Source: Paenibacillus xerothermodurans (lineage in GTDB: Bacteria > Bacillota > Bacilli > Paenibacillales > NBRC-103111). Taken from it: DNA of 64,000 bases. Position numbers and translations under genes: made by a program. Positions 57,308 to 64,000 of this stretch are shown here, piece after piece. Location of the stretch: the NCBI RefSeq assembly GCF_002220865.2, contig NZ_NHRJ02000010.1, positions 316 through 64,315 of the forward strand, in the 5' to 3' direction. The first letter of the stretch is position 1, and every line of letters begins with the position of its first letter. The notes under the pieces were generated by a model, which had not been told where the DNA came from, searched no databases, and was given only the letters and a program-made list of their open reading frames with translations.

Positions 57308-58615
57308 TCAAACTTTGAAGGCACGCATCGCTCTACGCAGTTCGCGCAGATTCGGCCGTTTTCCGTACATTAGCACTCCCGTCCGATAAATCCGAGCGGA
57401 AAGCCAGCCAAACACAGCGATGGACAACACAAGTATGCCGAGCGATAGTGCCACTTCCCACGCCGCCGGATCCGCGAGCCCGATACGCAGGAACATGACG
57501 AATGGTGCAAAGAACGGAACAAACGAGCAGATTTGAATAAACGCCGACGTTGGCTGTGCCATGCCGAATATGCCGATGTAAAACGCCGCCAACGACAAGA
57601 GTGTGAGCGGCATAAGCGCTTGCGCAAGATCCTCTGTCCGGCTGACCACGGAGCCCACGGCCGCGTACAAGACAGCATACAGCAAATATCCGGTAAGATA
57701 AAATATGACGGCATGCAACAGCAGCATTGGCTCAATACTGCCCGCATCAATGTTGAAGGCTGCCAACTGCTCCCGATTATGCGGCAGTACGAGATTGATC
57801 AACAGAACCGCAACGTACACGCCAAGCTGCAGAAGGCCGACCAGAAACATGCCTCCGATCCTGCCAAACATCTGGGTGAGCGGTGATACGCTGGTGATTA
57901 GAATTTCCATCACCCGGGAGCTTTTCTCCGCCGTGATTTCACTGGCGATCAATTGACCTGTAATCATAACGCCCATGAACAGCGCGATGATGAGCGTGTA
58001 CACCAAGCCGAGAGCCATTCTTCGTTCCGCCTCCGTCTTGCCGTCGTCTGCCGTGCCGGTGTCTGTGTCAGCGGAAATCTGGAGCATATCAATGTCAACC
58101 GGGGAGAAGAGCAGCTTTTTCTGCTCATTGCTCAGTGGTGTGTCGTGCAGCACGGTTTCCGTCTTAATCTGCCGAAGCGCTGCTGTCAACGCAGCCAACG
58201 TGCCTCTGTTCGGCACATCTACCGACTTGTAAGTCACCTTTGGGAAGCCGGCATCCGGACTTGCTTCGAACGTCAGGTACGCGTCGACGCTGCCATCGGC
58301 GATAGCTTGTTTCAGCGCGACCTCTGTATCTGATTGGGAACCGGTTGGCTTGAGCGGTATCAGCCGGACGTCTGTCTCTTGCTGCGCTTGGTCAAAGTAG
58401 GATTTCAGCGGTGCTGTTACCCCCGGGGCGGCTGCTTCGACAAAGCCGATCTTCTGTGGCTCTGTCGACTGCACCTTGCCCATGATGTAAGGCAGATTGC
58501 CAACCACGGACAGGATGATAGAGATGATGAGAATAGTAACTAAAAAAGCCTTCGTCCGCAGCTTATTCCGCATTGTAAAGGTCATTACAGTCACAAAGCT
58601 ACTCAACAGCTTCAC
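57308..58615 (-). CDS. ABC-2 type exporter permease, NatB-like
   Basis: A 435-residue membrane protein: one N-terminal helix (TKAFLVTILIISIILSVVGNL), a large extracytoplasmic loop of about 170 residues, then five or six helices (from LGLVYTLIIALFMGVMITGQLIASEITAEKSSRVMEILITSV). This is the NatB/YhaP-type layout used for efflux of ions, peptides or antibiotics. The GTG start overlaps the ATPase stop by 17 bp. Direct adjacency to the graspetide precursor suggests peptide export or self-protection; a separate housekeeping efflux role is possible. Confidence 0.82.
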   Translation of the reverse strand: MKLLSSFVTVMTFTMRNKLRTKAFLVTILIISIILSVVGNLPYIMGKVQSTEPQKIGFVEAAAPGVTAPLKSYFDQAQQETDVRLIPLKPTGSQSDTEVALKQAIADGSVDAYLTFEASPDAGFPKVTYKSVDVPNRGTLAALTAALRQIKTETVLHDTPLSNEQKKLLFSPVDIDMLQISADTDTGTADDGKTEAERRMALGLVYTLIIALFMGVMITGQLIASEITAEKSSRVMEILITSVSPLTQMFGRIGGMFLVGLLQLGVYVAVLLINLVLPHNREQLAAFNIDAGSIEPMLLLHAVIFYLTGYLLYAVLYAAVGSVVSRTEDLAQALMPLTLLSLAAFYIGIFGMAQPTSAFIQICSFVPFFAPFVMFLRIGLADPAAWEVALSLGILVLSIAVFGWLSARIYRTGVLMYGKRPNLRELRRAMRAFKV

Positions 58616-59510
58616 CCACCGTTCTTATGAAGATTTCGTTGAGCGTCGGCTCAACAATCTCAAACCGTGTTAAATCTCCCTGTGCGAGAGCATGCTGCAA
58701 TACCAGCTGCGCGGCTTCGGCACGTGCGATGTTCACCTCGTAACCGTGCTCATGTCGCGTCACTTGCCGCACGTGCGGGATGTTTTCCAAACCGTGTAAT
58801 TCTTGCCCGCCGATGTCAACCAGGACGCGCTCCCGCGGGAAGCGGCTTTTGATTTCCGCTACGCTGCCCTGCAGCACTGGATTGGACTTATGCAAAATGG
58901 TGATATTACGGCACAGCTCCTCCACATGTTCCATACGGTGGGTGGAGAACAGGATCGTTTTGCCGCTGTCACGCAATTCCTTGACTGCGCTCTTCAACAG
59001 TTCAACGTTGACAGGATCCAATCCGCTGAAAGCTTCATCCAGGACGATAATACCGGGATTATGAATCACCGCCGCGATAAATTGGATTTTCTGCTGATTT
59101 CCCTTGGAGAGCTCTTCTACTTTTCTGTTGTAATACTCAGCGATATTGAACTTTTCCAGCCATTTCTTCAGATTCTTGTCCGCTGTCCTGCCATCCATGC
59201 CGCGCAGCCGCGCCAGATAAATCAGCTGCTCGTCCACTTTGAGTTTCGGATATAATCCTCGCTCCTCAGGCAAGTAACCGAGCCGCGGCAGCAGCTCGCG
59301 GCTGTAACTCCGGCCGTGATACCGGATACCGCCATCGTCAGGGTAAATCAATCCCAGCACCATTCTCATGGTCGTCGTTTTCCCCGCTCCGTTACCGCCC
59401 AGCAGGCCGTATATCTCACCTGCCGCAATTTCAAAACTAATGCCGTTCACAGCGGTTTTCCCGCCATACTGCTTGCACACCTGCTGTAGTTGTAATGGTG
59501 GTAGATTCAT
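58599..59510 (-). CDS. ABC exporter ATPase, NatA-like
   Basis: A 303-residue ATPase: Walker A GLLGGNGAGKTT, signature LSKGNQQKIQF, Walker B IIVLDEAFSGLDP, H-loop LFSTHRMEHVE, and a C-terminal extension of about 80 residues typical of NatA/YhaQ. It pairs with the overlapping permease gene and lies 19 bp after the M50-like gene. Confidence 0.88.
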   Translation of the reverse strand: MNLPPLQLQQVCKQYGGKTAVNGISFEIAAGEIYGLLGGNGAGKTTTMRMVLGLIYPDDGGIRYHGRSYSRELLPRLGYLPEERGLYPKLKVDEQLIYLARLRGMDGRTADKNLKKWLEKFNIAEYYNRKVEELSKGNQQKIQFIAAVIHNPGIIVLDEAFSGLDPVNVELLKSAVKELRDSGKTILFSTHRMEHVEELCRNITILHKSNPVLQGSVAEIKSRFPRERVLVDIGGQELHGLENIPHVRQVTRHEHGYEVNIARAEAAQLVLQHALAQGDLTRFEIVEPTLNEIFIRTVGEAVE

Positions 59511-59529
59511 CAGATCTCTCCCCTTCTAC

Positions 59530-60684
59530 TCAAGCTTGCTGCCCGGTCGGCGTCCGGTCGAATTCGCGCGAACTATGCTGAATCCTTCGGCGAATCTCTT
59601 CGAGAAACTCGTGCTCCACTACCGAGTAACCGAACGGCTTCAACAGCCGGTCATATATTTCCTCCGCCTCCGCCAACGCCATGCGTGCCTCCGGCCAATT
59701 GCGCTGCCAAGTGAGCCATGCCGCCTGAAAACGCGGATACATCGGCTCCCGTCGGCTGATGCGGCCGGCAATCGTTTGCAGCTCGGCTGCCGAGGCAGCT
59801 CCCCCCCACAATACTTGGTGCGTGGCATACAAGCTATCGATGCCTTCGAGAGCAGGCGCAGCCGGTGCTGCTTTCCGGCGATACACAACGATCGGACGTA
59901 ACAGCTCGGCAGCCCGCTCCCTTTTTCCAGCAGCCATATTGTAATAGTACAGCAGCACGCGGAGTCCGGCCTCTTCCATACACTCGGCAAGCGATTGCAG
60001 CGGATGGTTAGCGGGCGCGATCAGCTGTTCCGCTTGGCGGATTAGGCGTGTCGGCCACCGCGCCGGCGTCGCGGCGCCATACAGCCAAGGAAGCAGCAGC
60101 ACAGAGCACAAGTAGCGTTCGGCCCGGCGCCCGCCACGATGCAGCAGCCACACCACCGCGCCATCCGAATAGCCGCAGCCGGGGAAATGCGGTACGACGG
60201 ACAGAAGAAAAACAGCAAGACTGATGAAGCCGGCAGCCTGCATCAAATATCCGGGATACGTGGACAAGTCGGCCAATAACATCGCAGCGCTGCCAAACAA
60301 AATACTGAACAGCGGACCTCCCGCCGCAAGCAGCTGCCATTTGGACGTCATCTCTTGTACGTTATCGGTCGCCGGTATGAATAAAACAAGCCCCCCAACG
60401 TTGGCCCAGCTCGTGTTTTCTCTCACGCGCAGCTTTTCACCATCGGTATCAATGGTAAGGAACGCTACAGTGAACTCTTTGAATCGCAATCCCGCGGCAA
60501 ATCCGCAGACGGTGTGTCCAAGCTCGTGCACGCATAGAGCAATCAAGCCGCCCAGAAGCACCAACACAAGATGGATGAAAAATTCGCGCTTATCCGGGAT
60601 ACACAGCGCCAAAACTAGCAGTACGCAGACCGCTGCGGCGATTACGATCAGCGGCCGGAACCACTTACGCGGCATAGCCGTCAT
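59530..60684 (-). CDS. M50-like membrane metalloprotease
   Basis: A 384-residue protein with about six membrane segments in its first 220 residues. HELGH (ALCVHELGHTVCGF, about residue 55) is the zinc motif of site-2-type proteases, and the third ligand may be the Asp in PGCGYSDGAVVW. The last 170 residues are a helical soluble domain rich in Arg and Ala. The start MTAMPRKWF follows GGGGGTGACGAGG. It lies 5 bp after the small membrane protein gene and 19 bp before the ABC ATPase gene, so it is in one operon with the exporter. It could trim the leader peptide or control immunity; this is inference. Confidence 0.75.
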   Translation of the reverse strand: MTAMPRKWFRPLIVIAAAVCVLLVLALCIPDKREFFIHLVLVLLGGLIALCVHELGHTVCGFAAGLRFKEFTVAFLTIDTDGEKLRVRENTSWANVGGLVLFIPATDNVQEMTSKWQLLAAGGPLFSILFGSAAMLLADLSTYPGYLMQAAGFISLAVFLLSVVPHFPGCGYSDGAVVWLLHRGGRRAERYLCSVLLLPWLYGAATPARWPTRLIRQAEQLIAPANHPLQSLAECMEEAGLRVLLYYYNMAAGKRERAAELLRPIVVYRRKAAPAAPALEGIDSLYATHQVLWGGAASAAELQTIAGRISRREPMYPRFQAAWLTWQRNWPEARMALAEAEEIYDRLLKPFGYSVVEHEFLEEIRRRIQHSSREFDRTPTGQQA

Positions 60685-60689
60685 CCTCG

Positions 60690-60983
60690 TCACCCCCTTT
60701 TTCTCCGCCAAAATAGATACACTGCTCCAACTAGAAACGTAGACAGCATCAAATAAAGGATACTGTTTCTGAACTGTTCGCTAGTCAACATCCCTCCGGT
60801 TTCAAGTGCCAGAAGAACGCCGACACCGCAGTAGGTGAACTGGAAAAGGAAGCTTTGCACCTGGTATTGAATGATCTTTCCTCTTTCATCTTGGGCTTCC
60901 TTACTCTTGGTGAACCTATCCAGAAAGGCGACACCCAGAATGAAAATTCCCCCAAAGAGCAGCAAAGTGAATATGTCATTCAT
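60690..60983 (-). CDS. Small membrane protein with DERG motif
   Basis: A 97-residue protein with three or four membrane helices and a cytoplasmic DERGKIIQYQVQ segment (about residue 33), a layout found in small membrane proteins (DUF2178/DUF3796-like) that follow short XRE regulators in Firmicutes. The start MNDIFTLLLFGG lies 10 nt after AAGGAGG; an ATG three codons upstream is too close to the site. It probably forms a regulatory pair with the upstream HTH protein. Confidence 0.75.
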   Translation of the reverse strand: MNDIFTLLLFGGIFILGVAFLDRFTKSKEAQDERGKIIQYQVQSFLFQFTYCGVGVLLALETGGMLTSEQFRNSILYLMLSTFLVGAVYLFWRRKRG

Positions 60984-60988
60984 GATAC

Positions 60989-61189
60989 TCATTCCTCCTT
61001 ATAATCGAATACGTCCGTCAGCGGCACCCCGAAGGCGTTGGCGATCTTGAATGCAAGTATCAGCGAAGGGTTATACTTGTTCTTCTCGACGAAAGCGATA
61101 GTTTGCCGGCTCACATCCGTGCGGTCTGCTAAATCCTGCTGCGTCCACCCTCTCTCCGCACGGTACACAACAATCCGATTCGAGAGCAT
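60989..61189 (-). CDS. Short XRE-family regulator
   Basis: A 66-residue protein that is almost only an HTH_3 domain: RIVVYRAERGWTQQDLADRTDVSRQTIAFVEKNKYNPSLILAFKIANAF. This compact type is usually the first gene of a small operon with a membrane partner. GGTGGTGATGCAAT precedes the ATG. It is the first gene after the promoter at 61213-61242 and probably regulates the exporter/protease operon. Confidence 0.85.
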   Translation of the reverse strand: MLSNRIVVYRAERGWTQQDLADRTDVSRQTIAFVEKNKYNPSLILAFKIANAFGVPLTDVFDYKEE

Positions 61190-61212
61190 ATTGCATCACC
61201 ACCTTCTACCTG

Positions 61213-61242
61213 ATTATACAACATACTCCATAGGAAGGTAAA
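61213..61242 (-). promoter_or_regulatory. Promoter of the XRE-to-exporter operon
   Basis: On the minus strand TTTACC, an 18-bp spacer and TATAAT lie about 25 bp upstream of the XRE start. Confidence 0.65.
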
Positions 61243-61280
61243 TATTTTTAACATTTTGTTTAAAATACTTTACACGCAAA

Positions 61281-61308
61281 GGAAAACGGTCGCCCGGGAG
61301 GGGCAACC
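61281..61308 (-). terminator. Terminator after lanM
   Basis: On the minus strand GGTTGCCC-CTCCC-GGGCGACC (one G-U pair) is followed by GTTTTCC. It separates the lanM gene from the XRE operon. The rest of 61190-61456 shows no small precursor gene. Confidence 0.65.
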
Positions 61309-61456
61309 GTGAGGTTGACGAGAAAGCACGCAGTGGCAAAGTGAAGATTATAGCAGGCGGGGAAATTCCCTTGCGGCCGTTGTCGCGTATGGTGTGCCTG
61401 GTGCTGAGGGACACCGGCAGCTCTGGGAGACTTTTTGTACCCAGGCCGGGGTGGGC

Positions 61457-64000
61457 CTATCGGGCAGACTCCAGCGTAAGCACCGAGGGCACAAGCTCTG
61501 GCTTGGCGGAGCGAAGCAATTGATAGCCGATGCCGGACAAGCCAAGCATCATTCCGGGGAGCTCGATTCGCCTGGCTACCCCCGTGTGATATTTGCCTGA
61601 CCGCCGCTTTTCGTCTAGGACGGCCATCGCAGTGGTGCGCGCGAGCGCGGTCCAATCCGCACGATTGCACGCTTCACCCGCCAGCAGGAAGAGCTCGGCG
61701 TTGCCAAGATCGCCGTGACACAGCGAATGGCTGCGGCCCATGCCACTGCGCAGCGTTGCTAAAACGGCGGTTTCCACTTCCTCGGCCAAGCCGCTGTCCC
61801 GCACATAACGCGATATGAGAACACGGCTGAGGCCAATTCCTGCGGCGCCATGGCACCACGCATCCCGGTGTGCTGTGCAGCCCTGCATCCCCGGGCGCAA
61901 ATCCGCCCATCGGCCTTCGGCCTGCACATACAGTGACCTATCGTAGGCTAACGCTCCTGCTGCAGCCGCATAATAATCTTCACGTCCTGTAGCGTGGCGT
62001 AGACGGAATAGCGCGGCAGCAATGCCGGCAGCGCCGTGGCCGAATCCACCGAGCGGCTTGTGCGGTCCTGGCGGTTTCCATGCCCAACCGCTGCCAGTGT
62101 TGACGGCACATTCCAGAAGGTGATCGCCGTACACCTCAGCAGCATGCAGTGCCTTTTGCGAGCCCAGTTGTTCATGAGCGTTCAGCATAACCTGGATGAC
62201 GCCCGCGCTGCCTCCCATGATGTCATAATAGCTGTCCTGTGTGACCGTGGAAGTGATATTGTCTATGTGGCGCTCGATGCAACCGTTCCACTGTTCGCGT
62301 TCACCGAACAACGCCGTGAGATGGCACAGGGTATGGACCACCGAGCCGTTGCCGTGGAACGCACTGGCAAAATCCGTCGGCAGCACCCTGGTCATACAAA
62401 GCATCTGTGCGGCCTTTATCGCCATCTCTCGAAAATCCGTTTCCCTCGTTACTTCATATAAGTAAGCATAAAACAGCGCGATGCCGCTGACACCGTTATA
62501 CAATCCCCGATCCAGCGCCGTAACCTGCCACTGCCCGTGGTAGTTGGCGGAAAGCCCGATCCACGTGACATCGTCTCTTTTGCCGTAGACCGCTTTCTCC
62601 ATTAACTTGAAACCGATCTGCCTGGCCTCTTCCACCATGAGCCCGGTGTCATACTGGGATTCGCCGCGGCGTTCGGCGTGATGCTCAGCGAGGTGAACCT
62701 CTTTATGCGTGGTTGTGGTAACAGCGGCCGCGTGCTCTTCCTCACGTGCGCTGCCAGCCACGTTCGAAACGGTCATCTCCTCGCGCGCGTTACTCGCAAC
62801 AGCAGCTTCGATCCACTCGGCCTGCTCGTTCATATACTCGACGGTATAATTGCGAATCCTCTCCATGACCGCTTCAAGACCGGTTTGCTTGAAATAGTCC
62901 GTGATTCGTTCTCCTTTACTGGCAAACAAATCCTTGGAGCCGGGATAAGTTGTAAAAAACGGAAAATCACCCTCGAACAAATCGCGTTTCTCATACGGAA
63001 TTTGCCGGGCATCCAATATGGTGAACCAGAGCCTGTCCAGCAATTGTTCCCGCTCCAGCGCCTCTCTCAAATAGTCCGGATGCTGTGATTCTGTTAAAAA
63101 GTCAGCGTAATATTGCGTTACGCGCACGAGCTTGCGGATGCCATCATGCCGGAATTTGGCAATTGGACCGTTCACATCTGTGAGCTCCGAACGATGTTCG
63201 ATAATGATCTCGGAAGCTTCCCTGAACCCCGCCAGCAAAAACTCGATGTACCCGGTTACGCCTGCCAGCCTGCCGTGCACCTTTGGAATATTTTTGGCGT
63301 CCATCACGCTGCGGTCCGTTTTGCGCACGAAGCGCATTTCATCCGTGCCGTCATTCTCGATGCGCAGCACCGGAACCGGCAGCTCCTGCTCCACCGCACT
63401 CATCCCGCCGATGTCATAACCCATCTTATCAGCGGTCGTCGTCACGAGCGTGGGAAGCAGCCCCATGCCCAGAACGGAATTCACCGTTTTGTAATTGGCT
63501 TCAACATCCGCCGTCTCCTCGATCAACAGATCGGTCTTTTGGTGGAAAACAGTTTCCAGATCGACTATAGTGGGATGCTCGCCGCTTGCTACAATATTTT
63601 CATAGTGGAAGTCAAGCCCGCACACGCTGTGCAGTACGGCCAACAAGCCTCCAAGCCTTTTGTAATACCGCTCAACTTCCGCCTCGGATTTGCATTCTTG
63701 GTAAGTTACGAATGTCTCCCATGCGTACCCGTCCCGATCAATCACATGGTGGCCTCTTAGCGCCGGCGCGAAACCTTTACGATTAAACCAGTCCAACAGT
63801 TCAAAATAATGCTTTGCGATAGAGAGGGCTTTAGGCTTATACACGATGACATGTTCCCCTGTAAAATGGAGCCGCATGACAGTCCGGCCCTGCTGATGCG
63901 CGTCCCCGAGTCCAGCGGAGAGAGAGATGAGCCGCATCTCACCGTGGAGAAGCTCCGCTTGAATGCGCCGCGCATCGTGCAAGTATCGGCCAAGCGCTTC
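61457..64000 (-). CDS. lanM: Class II lanthipeptide synthetase LanM, N-terminus beyond the window
   Basis: About 847 C-terminal residues are present and the frame runs open to the right edge, so the N-terminal part is missing. The kinase-like dehydratase domain shows SLSAGLGDAHQQGRTVMRL, VIVYKPKAL, LDFHYENIVASGEHP and IVDLETVF. The LanC-like cyclase domain follows (about residue 490 onward of this part) with GFGHGAAGIAAALF and zinc ligands in DAWCHGAAGIGL (Cys) and SHSLCHGDLGNAEL (Cys, His). The enzyme dehydrates Ser/Thr and forms lanthionines. No LanA precursor was found in the window; it may lie to the right. A terminator follows the gene. Confidence 0.93.
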   Translation of the reverse strand, partial: EALGRYLHDARRIQAELLHGEMRLISLSAGLGDAHQQGRTVMRLHFTGEHVIVYKPKALSIAKHYFELLDWFNRKGFAPALRGHHVIDRDGYAWETFVTYQECKSEAEVERYYKRLGGLLAVLHSVCGLDFHYENIVASGEHPTIVDLETVFHQKTDLLIEETADVEANYKTVNSVLGMGLLPTLVTTTADKMGYDIGGMSAVEQELPVPVLRIENDGTDEMRFVRKTDRSVMDAKNIPKVHGRLAGVTGYIEFLLAGFREASEIIIEHRSELTDVNGPIAKFRHDGIRKLVRVTQYYADFLTESQHPDYLREALEREQLLDRLWFTILDARQIPYEKRDLFEGDFPFFTTYPGSKDLFASKGERITDYFKQTGLEAVMERIRNYTVEYMNEQAEWIEAAVASNAREEMTVSNVAGSAREEEHAAAVTTTTHKEVHLAEHHAERRGESQYDTGLMVEEARQIGFKLMEKAVYGKRDDVTWIGLSANYHGQWQVTALDRGLYNGVSGIALFYAYLYEVTRETDFREMAIKAAQMLCMTRVLPTDFASAFHGNGSVVHTLCHLTALFGEREQWNGCIERHIDNITSTVTQDSYYDIMGGSAGVIQVMLNAHEQLGSQKALHAAEVYGDHLLECAVNTGSGWAWKPPGPHKPLGGFGHGAAGIAAALFRLRHATGREDYYAAAAGALAYDRSLYVQAEGRWADLRPGMQGCTAHRDAWCHGAAGIGLSRVLISRYVRDSGLAEEVETAVLATLRSGMGRSHSLCHGDLGNAELFLLAGEACNRADWTALARTTAMAVLDEKRRSGKYHTGVARRIELPGMMLGLSGIGYQLLRSAKPELVPSVLTLESAR

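Overview
The window is most likely chromosomal DNA of a Paenibacillus-type Firmicute. The ara genes and their order resemble Bacillus, ribosome binding sites are strong GGAGG types, there are SLH-anchored and cohesin/dockerin surface proteins, LacI and GntR regulators pair with sugar ABC transporters, and GC content is moderate. No rRNA, tRNA or CRISPR array was seen.

Layout. (1) 1-4336: a small membrane protein, then two decayed mobile elements: an integrase/ExeA-type transposon with a nonsense mutation and at least five frameshifts, and a truncated IS110 fragment. (2) 4362-15734, minus strand: an arabinan/L-arabinose module (araD-araB-araA-araN-araP-araQ-abfA, then araR and egsA/araM) with paired AraR boxes about 43 bp apart, a further box at araR, and a cre-like site at egsA. 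(3) 15898-19729: a hexuronate module (oxidoreductase, GntR regulator, uxuA, uxuB). (4) 20427-25709: an ebo-like operon (two EboE-like TIM barrels, EboB-like TatD hydrolase, EboC-like prenyltransferase, EboF-like phosphodiesterase) ending in a membrane thioredoxin-like protein with a His-rich tail. A CobW GTPase gene is divergent from it. (5) 43308-27123, minus strand: a run of about 16 kb encoding a ribose-type ABC importer, a ThuA/PQQ-type dehydrogenase protein of about 1560 residues with cohesin and dockerin, an SLH-cohesin anchor, two multicopper oxidase proteins with complementary ligand sets, a dockerin-like LRR protein and a cohesin-dockerin protein. A 17-bp palindrome, TGATACATAATGTATCA, sits at the importer promoter and two relatives flank the ebo/cobW divergent promoter, so regions 4 and 5 look like one regulon. 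(6) 44147-53792: an AttH/CrtC-like protein, a LacI-controlled GH29 alpha-L-fucosidase with its ABC importer, a membrane Clp-fold protease and TrhO. (7) 53919-64000: a CorA-like protein, then a RiPP region.

The RiPP region holds the clearest discovery. A 52-residue peptide gene at 57059-57217 ends in TTLAIGEEGGC, an exact match to the TTxxxxEE core of plesiocin-type graspetides, and its leader carries LFIAEL and LFIHDA motifs. It is followed by an ATP-grasp ligase gene (55912-56877). Upstream on the same strand are an ABC-2 exporter, an M50-like membrane protease, a small membrane protein and an XRE regulator. A class II lanthipeptide synthetase (LanM) runs off the right edge, so two RiPP loci lie side by side.

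The most unusual combination outside the RiPP locus is region 5 with region 4: a cohesin/dockerin surface assembly that would carry oxidoreductases rather than polysaccharidases, apparently co-regulated with an ebo-type cluster. Its substrate cannot be read from the sequence.
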